Origin: Ruminococcus sp. 210702-SL.1.03 | Lineage (GTDB): Bacteria; Bacillota; Clostridia; Oscillospirales; Ruminococcaceae | DNA length: 64,000 nucleotides | Assembly (NCBI RefSeq): GCF_020559915.1 | Contig: NZ_JAJCLZ010000013.1 | Span: forward strand, 1 to 64,000 | Reading direction: 5' to 3' | Shown: positions 26,237 through 34,950 of the stretch, in pieces | Layout of the letters: every line of letters starts with the position of its first letter | Numbering within the stretch: the first letter of the stretch is position 1 | Position numbers and translations under genes: made by a program | The notes under the pieces: model-generated | Database searches by the model: none | The model's input: the letters and a program-made list of their open reading frames with translations, nothing else | What the model was told of the DNA's origin: nothing

Positions 26237-26811
26237 GTATTTTAGACGAAAAGAAAGCGCTGAGAAAAAGGCTTCGCACTGAGAGAGCCGATTTTTCACA
26301 TAACGCTGAATATCTGAAAGGCGCTTCCGTGCAAATAGCAGAAAAGCTTTTCCAGACTGACGAGTATCAGAATTGCAGTACAATTTTGACGTTCATATCC
26401 ACAGAAATAGAGGTAGACACTTCGCGAATTTTAGAGCGCGCTTTTGCCGATGGAAAAACAGTTGCCGCACCGCGGTGCATAAGCGGAAAAAATGAGATGG
26501 ATTTTTATGTTATCTCGTTTCTTAAAGATCTTGAACACGGCGCATACGGCATACTTGAACCGAATCAAACCTGCGCCGCCGCAGATTTTTCTGTCGGAGC
26601 ACTCTGCATAGTTCCTGGGCTTGCATTTGATCTTCGCGGACAACGCATAGGTTTCGGCAGAGGGTATTACGACAGATTTCTGAGCGTTTTCAAGGGCGTA
26701 TCCTGCGGAGTTTGTTTTGACGAATTTCTGCTTGAAAATATCCCATGTGAAAATGTCGATCTTCCTGTCGATATACTTTTTACTCAAAGCAAAACACTAC
26801 GCTTCAAATGA
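26233..26811 (+). CDS. 5-formyltetrahydrofolate cyclo-ligase
   Basis: A 192-aa enzyme that converts 5-formyl-THF to methenyl-THF with ATP, returning folate to the one-carbon pool that ThyX draws on. It starts with the basic KKALRKRLRTERADFS helix and has the signature GLAFDLRGQRIGFGRGYYDRF, with the phosphate-binding GxGxGYYDR. Four-base overlap with the DJ-1 gene. Confidence 0.93.
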   Translation: MSILDEKKALRKRLRTERADFSHNAEYLKGASVQIAEKLFQTDEYQNCSTILTFISTEIEVDTSRILERAFADGKTVAAPRCISGKNEMDFYVISFLKDLEHGAYGILEPNQTCAAADFSVGALCIVPGLAFDLRGQRIGFGRGYYDRFLSVFKGVSCGVCFDEFLLENIPCENVDLPVDILFTQSKTLRFK

Positions 26812-26838
26812 TGTGTTGTAAAAGAAAGGAATACATAT

Positions 26839-28449
26839 ATGGAAAATAAAGAAAGCAAAAAGCTGCCGGATATAGATTTTGGCTCTGCTTCCAAAGCAAT
26901 GCAGATGCCGAAACGCGCTCCATCGCAGCATAACGGCAGACCCGCGCAGGGCAGTGCAGGGAAGTCCTCCGCCGAAAGACCCCGCCGTCCTATGAATAAT
27001 AGACCTGACGCTAACGAGCACCCCGTACATAAAAAACGTCCCGCCCCGAACGCTGACGCGCCAAAGCAGGAGAAATCCAAAACTGCTGAAACGCCCGTTA
27101 ATGAGCAGGATGAAGCGGCGGTACGCGTGGCTAACGAACGTATTACAAAGCATGAAGCTATGCTCGATAGGGCTTTTTCTGAGATCGAAGAAGAAAAATC
27201 AGAAGAAGCTGCAAAGGCTGAGGAAAAATCTGCTGAACCTATTATAGATTCGGCAGAGGAAATCACGGACAAGCCGGTTGAAAATGATGAAAAAAAGGCA
27301 TCTCCCCTTGAATTTCACAATGATTATTCATCGCCTGAGCGCAAACCCGGCGGCAAAAAGAAAAAAAAGAAAAAATCCAAAAAGAAAAAGCGCGTGAGAT
27401 TCAACGGCTCGATAGTCGGCGGTCTTACAATTACAATAGTTGTTATCTCTCTCTCGATCGTTCTTGCTACCAGTGCCATCTCACTTGGCATGGAATATCT
27501 TGGCATAAATAAAACGGCTAACGAGATCACATTTAATATCCCCGAAGGCTCAAATAACGATGAGATCGCGGATATTCTTGTCAGCAAAAATATAATCACG
27601 AACAAAGATCTTTTTAAGGCGGCGCTCAAGATCAAGAAACCTGCTGCCCTTTACCCCGGTGACATCACTCTTCGCCCAAACATGAGCTACCCCGATATTA
27701 TCGAAAATCTTGCGACCATGCGCGAGTCTTATGAAACCGTAAGCGTTACTATCCCTGAGGGCGCAACTCTTCTTCAGGTCGCAAAAAAGCTTGAGAAGAA
27801 GGGCGTTTGCTCGGCTGACGATTTCCTCTTCCAGTTCAACGCCGACCTTGATATGGACGTTGACAAGAAGATCACCCACAGCAGCGATGCATATTACGCT
27901 ATGGAAGGCTATTTCTTCCCAGATACATATGAGTTTTATGTCGGCGACTCCGCTTTCAATGTAACTCAGACGGTAAGAGAACACTTTGCTTCAAAAATCA
28001 CCGACGATATGTACAAGCGTATGGATGAGCTTGGAATGGACTTGAACGAAGTAATTACCCTTGCATCTATCGTTCAGTGGGAGTCCGGCTCGGTCGAAGA
28101 TATGCCGCGCGTTGCTTCGGTATTTATAAATCGTCTGAACGACCCCGACACTTTCCCAACTCTTCAGTCTGATGCTACTAAAAACTACGTCAAGAAAGTT
28201 ATCAAGAAAGTCGAAACCTCCACCGCGATGATAGACCATTATACCAATTGCTACGATACATATGTATGTATGGGACTTCCCGCAGGCCCTGTCTGCAACC
28301 CCGGTCTTGACGCAATAAATGCGGTTCTTTATCATGAAGATACTGATTATTACTACTTCTGTAACAATCTCGAAACCGGTGAGAGCTTCTTTGCGGAAAC
28401 CTATAAACAGCATAAGAAAAATCTTAAAAAGGCAGGTCTTAGCGAATAA
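26839..28449 (+). CDS. mltG: MltG-like endolytic murein transglycosylase with long disordered N-terminus
   Basis: A 536-aa cell-envelope enzyme that cuts nascent glycan strands. The first ~190 residues are a cytoplasmic, Pro/Lys/Glu-rich disordered region ending in a Lys block. One transmembrane helix at ~197-217 is followed by a LysM-like region and the YceG domain. The catalytic Glu is E415 in ASIVQWES, aligned with E218 of E. coli MltG (ASIIEKET), and the GLPAGPVCNPG motif is present. The unusually long basic/acidic cytoplasmic tail is typical of several Clostridia and may bind division or elongasome partners. Its stop shares one base with the next start. Confidence 0.92.
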   Translation: MENKESKKLPDIDFGSASKAMQMPKRAPSQHNGRPAQGSAGKSSAERPRRPMNNRPDANEHPVHKKRPAPNADAPKQEKSKTAETPVNEQDEAAVRVANERITKHEAMLDRAFSEIEEEKSEEAAKAEEKSAEPIIDSAEEITDKPVENDEKKASPLEFHNDYSSPERKPGGKKKKKKKSKKKKRVRFNGSIVGGLTITIVVISLSIVLATSAISLGMEYLGINKTANEITFNIPEGSNNDEIADILVSKNIITNKDLFKAALKIKKPAALYPGDITLRPNMSYPDIIENLATMRESYETVSVTIPEGATLLQVAKKLEKKGVCSADDFLFQFNADLDMDVDKKITHSSDAYYAMEGYFFPDTYEFYVGDSAFNVTQTVREHFASKITDDMYKRMDELGMDLNEVITLASIVQWESGSVEDMPRVASVFINRLNDPDTFPTLQSDATKNYVKKVIKKVETSTAMIDHYTNCYDTYVCMGLPAGPVCNPGLDAINAVLYHEDTDYYYFCNNLETGESFFAETYKQHKKNLKKAGLSE

Positions 28450-29702
28450 TGGCAGTTATCGGAAATAAATTTGCATACACCCGTCCGCTTGAGGTGCTTT
28501 CTCCCGCAGGCGATATGGAAAGGCTGGAGGCTGCACTTGATTTCGGCGCTGATGCTGTGTACCTAGGCGGAAAAATGTTTGGTATGAGGGCGGCTTCGCC
28601 AAACTTCACTGCCGAAGAACTGAAAATTGCCTGTGATAAGGCTCACGCCATCGGCAAACGTGTCTACTTGACCTGCAATACTCTGCCGCGCAACAGTGAA
28701 ATTGTCGGCTTTGAGGGTTTTGTGAAAGATGCTTGTTCCGCCGGAGTGGACGCGCTTATCGCCAACGACATCGGCGTTTTCGCGATGATAAAGCGCTATG
28801 CGCCTGATATGGAGATACATATGTCCACACAAACGGGCATAGTAAATTATGCCACGGCAACAGAATTTTACAATATGGGAGCAAAGCGTGTTGTTCTTGC
28901 GCGTGAACTTTCGCTTGAAGAAATAGCCGAGATTCGCGCTAAGACCCCGAAAGATCTTGAGATCGAGGTTTTCGTTCACGGCGCAATGTGTGTTAGCTTT
29001 TCGGGTCGCTGTCTGCTTTCGCAGTACATTATAGATCGCGACGCGAACAGGGGGGCCTGCGCTCAGCCTTGCCGCTGGGGCTATCATCTGATGGAGGAAA
29101 AACGCCCAAACGAGTTTTATCCCGTTTACGAGGATGAAAGCGGAACGTATATACTTAATGCCAAAGATCTCTGTATGATCGACCATATCGACAAGCTTGC
29201 TGAGGCAGGCGTTGATAGCTTTAAGATCGAGGGCAGGGCTAAATCTTCCTATTACGTTTCGGTCATTACAAACGCTTACAGGCGCGCTATGGACGAGTTT
29301 TTGCAGAACCCGAGCAATTTCAAGCTCTCGCCGTGGATACATGACGAGGTTTTCAAGGTCAGTCACCGCGCTTACTGCACAGGATTTTTCTTCGGTCACC
29401 CGAAAGATTGCCAGTATTATGAAAATAGCGGTTATATCCGTGATTGGGACGTTGCTGCGATAGTTACGGGTTACGATGAGGAAAAGGGCGCAATAGAATG
29501 TGTTCAGCGCAATAAGTTCCTCCGAGGCACACAGCTTGAAGCTCTTGAGCCCGCCAATTCGCCAGTAATGCTTTCAACTGACGAGATCTTTGATGAAAAA
29601 TTCGAGCCGATAGAAAGTACTTGCCACGCGGCAATGAAATTCTATATCAAGAGTGAACGCAAGTTTGCTAAAAATACCATTCTGAGGTTTGAAAGAACGT
29701 AA
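28449..29702 (+). CDS. Peptidase U32 family protein (tRNA/rRNA hydroxylation type)
   Basis: A 417-aa protein with the U32 signature: LEVLSPAGDMERLEAALDFGADAVYLGG at its start and EVFVHGAMCVSFSGRCLLS in the middle. The cysteines of FSGRC and GACAQPCRW are conserved in TrhP/RlhA-type members, which install 5-hydroxyuridine in tRNA or 5-hydroxycytidine in 23S rRNA using prephenate. It is more like TrhP by length and the C-terminal domain. One-base overlap with mltG. It is the last gene of the run and ends at a terminator. Confidence 0.9.
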   Translation: MAVIGNKFAYTRPLEVLSPAGDMERLEAALDFGADAVYLGGKMFGMRAASPNFTAEELKIACDKAHAIGKRVYLTCNTLPRNSEIVGFEGFVKDACSAGVDALIANDIGVFAMIKRYAPDMEIHMSTQTGIVNYATATEFYNMGAKRVVLARELSLEEIAEIRAKTPKDLEIEVFVHGAMCVSFSGRCLLSQYIIDRDANRGACAQPCRWGYHLMEEKRPNEFYPVYEDESGTYILNAKDLCMIDHIDKLAEAGVDSFKIEGRAKSSYYVSVITNAYRRAMDEFLQNPSNFKLSPWIHDEVFKVSHRAYCTGFFFGHPKDCQYYENSGYIRDWDVAAIVTGYDEEKGAIECVQRNKFLRGTQLEALEPANSPVMLSTDEIFDEKFEPIESTCHAAMKFYIKSERKFAKNTILRFERT

Positions 29703-29704
29703 AT

Positions 29705-29758
29705 AAAAAGCGAAATGTAAAGGGAAGTGCTGAATATCCCCTCACATTTCGCTTTTTT
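29705..29758. terminator. Bidirectional terminator after the U32 gene and the recombinase gene
   Basis: AAAAAGCGAAATGT (29705-29718) pairs with ACATTTCGCTTTTT (29744-29757), with a 25-base loop and A/T tracts on both sides. Confidence 0.85.
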
Positions 29759-30742
29759 CTATTTTTTATCAATTTTTTCGTCAGCTAGCGGTGAAGACTT
29801 CGCGGCTTTTTCAAGCTCGCTGCTGCTCAGATGCGTGTATATCTCGGTCGTAGCGATGCTTTTGTGACCGAGAATGTCTTTCAGCACCAGCGTATCGACA
29901 CCGCCGTGCTGATAAAGCAGCGTTGCCGCGGTGTGGCGTAGTTTGTGCGTGGTCACGCCCGTGTTTTGCAGTCCGGCAGCTTTAAGGCAGTTTTCAACGA
30001 TCTCCTGAACGCGCCGCTTCGAGATCCTGTTTTTCTTTGCGGAAAGAAACAGTGCGTCAGTCGTTGTAACATTCAGCGCGTTGCGATATGGCAGATAATC
30101 TTTGATAGCGTTCACACAGGCGTCGTTCATGTACACGATGCGCTCCTTGCGGCCTTTACCGAAAAGCCGAAGCGTGTTATTTTCAAAGCTGACGTCGCCG
30201 ATATTCAGCCCGACAAGCTCAGAAAGCCGCATTCCGCAGTTTACAAAAAGCGTTATAATGCAGTAATCGCGTTCGGTGTGCTTTGTCTCGATAGAACGCA
30301 AAAGTTGTTGTGTTTCTTCAAGCGTCAAAAATTTCGGCAAAGCTTTCTTCACACGAGGGACTTCAAGCTCGCTGAGTGGGTCGGAAGAAAGCAGCTTCGA
30401 TTTGTTATAGAGATACGAGTAAAACTCTTTCAGTGCCGTAGTTTTGCGCGCACGCGTTACAGCTTCGTTACCGCGCTCAGTTTTAAGCCAGCTCATGTAA
30501 TTGTAAGCGTCCATCAGCGTGAAGCTTTTGAGATATTCTAGAGGCACATTTTTCACGTGAATCTTTTCCCACTCAGAATCTTTAGGCTCGTCGCCGTGCT
30601 GTATTTTCAAGTACCTAAGAAAGCAACGTATATCAAGAAAATAAGCCTCTTCGGTGCGGTCGCCGCGGTCTTTGATCACCTTTATGTATGTCAAAAACTC
30701 GCGCAGATAATTTGGACATTCGTCAATGTATTCTTGCTTCAA
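29759..30742 (-). CDS. XerC/XerD-type tyrosine recombinase
   Basis: A 327-aa recombinase with an N-terminal SAM-like core-binding domain and a C-terminal catalytic domain. All catalytic residues are visible: R172 (CGMRLSE), K196 (FGKGRKE), H267 and R269 (HKLRH), H293 (LGHKS) and Y302 (IYTH). Length and lack of other phage genes fit a chromosomal Xer-type enzyme for resolving dimers rather than an element integrase, although a tRNA gene lies 1 kb away. The dif target is not seen. RBS AAGGGG is about 13 bases before the ATG. Confidence 0.9.
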   Translation of the reverse strand: MKQEYIDECPNYLREFLTYIKVIKDRGDRTEEAYFLDIRCFLRYLKIQHGDEPKDSEWEKIHVKNVPLEYLKSFTLMDAYNYMSWLKTERGNEAVTRARKTTALKEFYSYLYNKSKLLSSDPLSELEVPRVKKALPKFLTLEETQQLLRSIETKHTERDYCIITLFVNCGMRLSELVGLNIGDVSFENNTLRLFGKGRKERIVYMNDACVNAIKDYLPYRNALNVTTTDALFLSAKKNRISKRRVQEIVENCLKAAGLQNTGVTTHKLRHTAATLLYQHGGVDTLVLKDILGHKSIATTEIYTHLSSSELEKAAKSSPLADEKIDKK

Positions 30743-30772
30743 TTTATAATTCCCCTTTTTATCACTTCTCTT

Positions 30773-30804
30773 AACCGCACTAAAGTTTCATTTAGTGCGG
30801 TTTT
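30773..30804 (-). other. Perfect 12-bp inverted repeat in the recombinase leader
   Basis: AACCGCACTAAA (30773-30784) and TTTAGTGCGGTT (30791-30802) flank 6 bases, about 30 bp upstream of the recombinase start. On the recombinase strand no T run follows, so it is not a terminator for that transcript. On the plus strand four Ts follow but no gene precedes. It could be an operator, a leader hairpin or the remains of a terminator. Confidence 0.5.
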
Positions 30805-30886
30805 GCATATTACTATTATACCACTTTCCTTTAAGCCTGTCAAGCCCTTTTCACTATATTTTCATCTAACAATATGTGTTTTTATC

Positions 30887-30915
30887 TTGATTACCGCGCC
30901 GAAATATGCTATAAT
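30887..30915 (+). promoter_or_regulatory. Promoter of the lipoprotein gene
   Basis: TTGATT (30887-30892), 17-bp spacer, TATAAT (30910-30915). Confidence 0.65.
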
Positions 30916-30945
30916 TAAAGAAAATCAAAATGAAAGGTCAGAATT

Positions 30946-31719
30946 ATGAGATCAACTAAATCCGCAGCACTGATCTGTGCTGCTTTACTCATGCTTATGT
31001 CCATGAGTGCCTGCAGCAAATCAGAAACCGCAAAAACAAATTCGAGCAATGCTGATTCCTCATCCGCTAAATCCATTGATAAAAAGCTCGACGTTTATCT
31101 TTCGTCTGATGGTACGCCTTATTACTTGGCTGACGACGGCACGAAGATGAATCTCTACGCATATGCCGATGAGGATGACGATACAGCCGAAGACGAAGCT
31201 TCCGCCAATTACATTTATGACAAGTACGATGCCGATGGATTGAAATTCGACATTCCTGAGGGTTGGTTTGCCGATACAAGTTTCGGTTCACCTATGCTTC
31301 TCCAGCAGGCTGATTCTGACGATGAGATCAATTATGATGAGTCTATCGCGATCGTAGAAACGGAAAATGTTTTTGATTCGGACAATGGCAAGGTCACTAA
31401 GAAAACCGTTAAGAGCTATTTTGATAATTATCTTGATTATGGATATTATACCGATTATAAAATTTCTGAAACCGGCTCGATGAAGGTCAGCGGGGTTGAT
31501 GCAAATTATTACGACGTTATAACGACCATTTCTTCTGCTCTTACAAACACTGACAGCGATGAAGATGCTGAGCCGGTAGTATGCAAAACGCGTTATATAA
31601 TCACCGATGAAGATACCTCGCACTGCATGATCCTTTCAGCGCTCGATAACGATGGATCGTTTGGCAGAGTTGTCGAGGCGTATGAGAAGATGGCAGGTTC
31701 TCTCGAACTTTCCTCTTAA
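30946..31719 (+). CDS. Predicted lipoprotein, unknown function
   Basis: A 257-aa exported lipoprotein with signal peptide and lipobox MSAC, Cys23. A Ser/Asn-rich spacer and an acidic stretch (DEDDDTAEDEA) follow, then a mixed alpha/beta domain from ~85 (GLKFDIPEGWFADTSF) to the end. The domain resembles PsbP/Mog1-like or DUF-type lipoproteins that start IPEGW. No partner genes adjacent. Function cannot be assigned. Confidence 0.8.
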   Translation: MRSTKSAALICAALLMLMSMSACSKSETAKTNSSNADSSSAKSIDKKLDVYLSSDGTPYYLADDGTKMNLYAYADEDDDTAEDEASANYIYDKYDADGLKFDIPEGWFADTSFGSPMLLQQADSDDEINYDESIAIVETENVFDSDNGKVTKKTVKSYFDNYLDYGYYTDYKISETGSMKVSGVDANYYDVITTISSALTNTDSDEDAEPVVCKTRYIITDEDTSHCMILSALDNDGSFGRVVEAYEKMAGSLELSS

Positions 31720-31755
31720 ATCTCTTAATTTTTTATGAACAAATACTGTTGGCTA

Positions 31756-31784
31756 TTGACTTCGCATATTTTTTGTGCTATAAT
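31756..31784 (+). promoter_or_regulatory. Promoter of the tRNA-Ala gene
   Basis: TTGACT (31756-31761), 17-bp spacer, TATAAT (31779-31784), 20 bp before the tRNA 5' end. Confidence 0.75.
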
Positions 31785-31803
31785 AAATAAGTATTAAAAA
31801 TAT

Positions 31804-31876
31804 GGGGTTATAGCTCAGTTGGTAGAGCGCTTGCTTCGCATGTAAGAGGTCAGGGGTTCGACTCCCCTTAGCTCCA
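31804..31876 (+). tRNA. tRNA-Ala (anticodon CGC)
   Basis: A 73-base cloverleaf: acceptor GGGGTTA / TAGCTCC, D arm GCTC...GAGC, anticodon stem CTTGC / GTAAG with loop TTCGCAT (anticodon CGC), variable AGGTC, T arm AGGGG TTCGACT CCCCT, discriminator A. CCA is not encoded. The anticodon reads GCG alanine codons. Confidence 0.95.
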
Positions 31877-31879
31877 CGT

Positions 31880-31927
31880 AAAATACCGCAGAAATCCAGC
31901 AAATTCAAGGATTTCGGCGGTATTTTT
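31880..31927 (+). terminator. Terminator of the tRNA gene
   Basis: ATACCGC / GCGGTAT and GAAATCC / GGATTTC form a long stem with one bulged pair, followed by five Ts. Confidence 0.82.
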
Positions 31928-32046
31928 GTTTTTAACAAATTGTTTTAAATCGACTGAAATGCTGTGAAAAACCGTGGAATCTCGTGTAAATCACACCGTA
32001 GTAACACCGATATAATGATATTTTATCGTATTCGACTAATCTGCTA

Positions 32047-32075
32047 TTGTATTTTACATGAGAAAGTGATATAAT
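32047..32075 (+). promoter_or_regulatory. Promoter copy 1 (duplicated promoter)
   Basis: TTGTAT (32047-32052), 17-bp spacer, TATAAT (32070-32075). About 35 bases around it (32041-32075) recur almost unchanged at 33548-33582. Confidence 0.7.
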
Positions 32076-32117
32076 GAGGATATAAATTAAACAAATCGGA
32101 ATTTGTGAGGTTTTACA

Positions 32118-32729
32118 ATGAAATACATCCTTCTACACGGAATGGGACAGAACGCTTCGAGCTGGGACAAAACGATTTCCTATCTCCCTGATACAGCAGA
32201 AACTGTCTGTCCTGAGTTAAGCAATTTTTTTAGCGAGGGTAACTGTAATTACAGCGAATTGTATTCTTTATTTTGTAGATACTGTAATAGGTTTCCTGAA
32301 CCACTTGATCTCTGTGGACTTTCGCTCGGTGCTGTGCTTGCTCTTAATTACGCTGTCGACTTTCCACATAGGGTAAACTCTCTTATTCTTATTGCACCGC
32401 AGTATAATATGCCGAAATTTCTTCTTAAGGTACAAAATGTGCTGTTCAAATTTATACCGGAAAGCCAGTTCAAGGATATTGATTTGAAGAAAAAAGATTT
32501 TATCACGTTGACAAATTCGATGATGGATATAGATTTCACAAACAGTCTTAACAATGTGAATTGTCCTGTGGTTATCATATGCGGCGAAAAGGATAATGTT
32601 AATAAAAAAGCGGCAATAAAGCTTGCAAGAGAGCTGCCAAATGCAAAATTCATTACTATTAGCAATTCGGGGCACGAGGTCAATCTTGATAATCCACAGG
32701 GGTTAGCTAACGCTATGATGATGTTATGA
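32118..32729 (+). CDS. Alpha/beta hydrolase
   Basis: A 203-aa single-domain hydrolase. The oxyanion region is LHGMGQNASSW at residues 6-16, the nucleophile S69 sits in GLSLG, an Asp follows in ICGEKDN, and the His is in SNSGHEVN, so the triad is complete. The short length suggests a small cap, as in MenH-like or YbbA-like esterases. Substrate unknown. It stands alone after a promoter shared in sequence with one 1.5 kb downstream, and is visibly more AT-rich than the operons around it. Confidence 0.85.
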   Translation: MKYILLHGMGQNASSWDKTISYLPDTAETVCPELSNFFSEGNCNYSELYSLFCRYCNRFPEPLDLCGLSLGAVLALNYAVDFPHRVNSLILIAPQYNMPKFLLKVQNVLFKFIPESQFKDIDLKKKDFITLTNSMMDIDFTNSLNNVNCPVVIICGEKDNVNKKAAIKLARELPNAKFITISNSGHEVNLDNPQGLANAMMML

Positions 32730-32766
32730 TAAATCGTAATTTGTAAATAAAAAAATGGAGACCATT

Positions 32767-33537
32767 ATGAAAAAAAGCAAAAGGATTATAGGTATTATCT
32801 TGTCTATGTTGTTTTTATTATTGCTTTACTACACATCACATTTGATAAATAACAACTTTGATGGGGCTTTAGGGTATATGATGAAAAGCGTTCAAAGAAT
32901 ACTTTTTTTCATTACCGAGCTTATTATATTTGTAAAATTATATAAGAAAGACAGCATTAGAAGTATCCTCAATGTAAATAGCTTTAAAGAAGCTATTCCT
33001 GCTTGCTCTGCTATGCTTCTTTATGTGATGTTCGATGTCATTACATATACAGTTATAGGAGCAAAGACCTGGTTAAATACAACCATGCCGATAGTTGCTA
33101 CATGTCTTATTTTTATGCAACTTGCGACTGGCTTATGGGAAGAACTTACTTTTAGAGCGTTTGTTTGCGAAGGATATTATCAAGGATCAAGCGCCACGTT
33201 TAAGAGAAGACTTTTATATGCGGGCATAAGCATGATGATATTTGGTATGGCACACGCCGTTGAATGTGGTTCTTTGGAACAAGCTGTATACAGATTTATT
33301 ACAACAGGAGTATGGGGATTTGCATTCGCATCTGTGTATTTATATACACATAACATACTTGTAGCAGCCATTATCCATTTCTTTACGAATATTTTTTTAA
33401 ACATATCAATATTCATATCTGACTGGAACGATTCGCCGCTTTTTATGATTCTTGATAATTATGTGCAGTGGGTGATGCTGGCTGCTATTTTGATAGTGGC
33501 AGTTGTATTTCTTTATAAGAAACCGGTCAGAGAATGA
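32767..33537 (+). CDS. CPBP-family intramembrane metalloprotease
   Basis: A 256-aa membrane protein with about seven hydrophobic helices and the Abi/CPBP motifs: EELTFR (motif 1, EExxxR), FGMAHAV (motif 2, FxxxH) and HNILVAAIIHFFTN (motif 3, HxxxN). Family members include CAAX-type prenyl proteases and bacteriocin self-immunity proteins; no bacteriocin gene is seen next to it. The start at 32767 is used because TGGAGA lies 6-11 bases upstream. The DNA is AT-rich compared with neighbours. Confidence 0.85.
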   Translation: MKKSKRIIGIILSMLFLLLLYYTSHLINNNFDGALGYMMKSVQRILFFITELIIFVKLYKKDSIRSILNVNSFKEAIPACSAMLLYVMFDVITYTVIGAKTWLNTTMPIVATCLIFMQLATGLWEELTFRAFVCEGYYQGSSATFKRRLLYAGISMMIFGMAHAVECGSLEQAVYRFITTGVWGFAFASVYLYTHNILVAAIIHFFTNIFLNISIFISDWNDSPLFMILDNYVQWVMLAAILIVAVVFLYKKPVRE

Positions 33538-33553
33538 AATACTCAATCTGCTA

Positions 33554-33582
33554 TTGTATTTTGCATGAGAAAGTGGTATAAT
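33554..33582 (+). promoter_or_regulatory. Promoter copy 2 (duplicated promoter)
   Basis: TTGTAT (33554-33559), 17-bp spacer, TATAAT (33577-33582), nearly identical to the promoter at 32047-32075 including spacer sequence. Confidence 0.7.
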
Positions 33583-33617
33583 AAAAATGTAAAATCTGAA
33601 AAAGGATATGGTATGAT

Positions 33618-34013
33618 TTGAAAGCTATAATTAAAAAGAGCAGACCGAAAGTTCTTGCCGCTAATCTGTCGGGTCAGAATCTCTCGGCATTGCAAAATAC
33701 TTCGCAGAAGTTTTCGGCTGACGTGATAACGGTCGAAGATCAGCAGATTGCCGTCTCAGCAGCGCTTGGAGAAACCTCGGCTGAGTGTTCGGATAAAGGC
33801 AAATATGCTGACAGCAACGCAGAATTTTTGCTTTTTGCAGGCTTTGACAGAGCCGCGCTAAATAATTTTTTGGACGAGCTTAATAAAGTGCGGGCAAATG
33901 TTGATCTGAAAGCCATGTACACGCCTAACAACCGTAACTGGTCGGTGGCGCATCTTATCGACGAACTTGAAAAAGAACACAAGCAAATGACTGGCGGCGA
34001 TGTAAATGGCTGA
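33618..34013 (+). CDS. DUF3783 domain protein
   Basis: A 131-aa soluble protein, probably starting at TTG 33618 (KAIIKKSRPKVL) with AAAGGA about 11 bases upstream; no good ATG exists in frame. The C-terminal half (AEFLLFAGFDRAALNNFLDE to WSVAHLIDELEKEH) is the DUF3783 pattern, found in small clostridial proteins of unknown role. It overlaps the next gene by 8 bp. Confidence 0.7.
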   Translation: MKAIIKKSRPKVLAANLSGQNLSALQNTSQKFSADVITVEDQQIAVSAALGETSAECSDKGKYADSNAEFLLFAGFDRAALNNFLDELNKVRANVDLKAMYTPNNRNWSVAHLIDELEKEHKQMTGGDVNG

Positions 34014-34878
34014 GAGTAAAAACAAGCGCCTTTACGGTATAATTTGCATAATCTGTTCGGCGTTCTGCTTCGCGTGGATGAGCACGTTCGTGCGACTCGC
34101 GGGCGACCTGCCGTCTATGCAAAAGGCGTTTTTCCGAAATTTCGTTGCGCTGTTTTTCGCGCTGATAATGCTGAAAAAGATGCACATACCATTGAAATGT
34201 CACGATAAAAAGAACCTCCCTGCCCTGCTGATACGCTCCTCGCTCGGCGCGCTGGGAATCGTCGGCAACTTTTACGCGGTAGATCATCTGGTGCTTTCCG
34301 ACGCTTCGATGCTCAACAAAATGTCGCCGTTTTTCGCGGTTCTGTTCTCATTTTTGTTCTTAAAAGAAAAGCTCACGCCGTTTCAAGGCGCAACGGTTCT
34401 TGTGGCGTTCATCGGCAGTTTGTTTGTAATAAAGCCCTCTTTTTCGGGATTTTCTTCGCTGCCCGCATTTGCTGGGCTTTTCGGCGGTATCGCAGCGGGT
34501 GCGGCTTACACGGCGGTCAGATATTGTGGAAATCACGGTGAGAAAGGCCCGTTCATAGTAGCCTTTTTCTCAGGATTTTCAAGCCTTTTCTTCCTGCCGT
34601 GGCTGATACTTGATTACCACCCGATGACGCTTAATCAGCTGCTTTGTCTGCTTGGCGCAGGTCTTGCGGCTGCCGGCGGTCAGTTTTCCATCACAGCAGC
34701 GTACACTTACGCTCCCGCCAAAGAGATCTCGGTCTACGATTATACGCAGCTTATCTTTACGACTATAATCGGCTTCGTACTCTTTTCTGACAAACCTGAC
34801 ATTTTCAGTATAATCGGATACATAATAATCGTTTCAACTGCGTTCGCTTCGTTCAAATACAATCAAAAGCACGCTTGA
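34006..34878 (+). CDS. EamA/DMT-family transporter
   Basis: A 290-aa membrane protein with ten predicted helices in two EamA repeats. The first is marked by FCFAWMSTFVRLAGD and FLFLKEKLTPFQ, the second by TAYTYAPAKEISVYDYTQ and GYIIIVSTAFAS. Such proteins usually export amino acids, nucleosides or drugs; the substrate is unknown. It overlaps the DUF3783 gene and is probably cotranscribed with it. Confidence 0.9.
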   Translation: MAESKNKRLYGIICIICSAFCFAWMSTFVRLAGDLPSMQKAFFRNFVALFFALIMLKKMHIPLKCHDKKNLPALLIRSSLGALGIVGNFYAVDHLVLSDASMLNKMSPFFAVLFSFLFLKEKLTPFQGATVLVAFIGSLFVIKPSFSGFSSLPAFAGLFGGIAAGAAYTAVRYCGNHGEKGPFIVAFFSGFSSLFFLPWLILDYHPMTLNQLLCLLGAGLAAAGGQFSITAAYTYAPAKEISVYDYTQLIFTTIIGFVLFSDKPDIFSIIGYIIIVSTAFASFKYNQKHA

Positions 34879-34903
34879 CACGGCGGAAATTACATGGTAT
34901 AAT
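34875..34903 (+). promoter_or_regulatory. Promoter of the PH-domain gene
   Basis: TTGACA (34875-34880) overlaps the EamA stop codon; 17-bp spacer, TATAAT (34898-34903). Confidence 0.82.
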
Positions 34904-34950
34904 AAAAGCACGTTAAAAAACTACAAACAAATGAAAAAGGGGTGCTTAAT

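Noticed and set aside
29759..31876. Tyrosine recombinase near a tRNA gene as an integrated element
   Set aside because: No phage, conjugation or excisionase genes and no repeat of the tRNA 3' end were seen; the enzyme has the size and motifs of a chromosomal Xer protein.
31753..31938. 61-codon minus-strand frame with GAKGSRTPDLLHAKQALYQ
   Set aside because: It is the antisense of the tRNA-Ala gene, a well-known spurious protein in databases.
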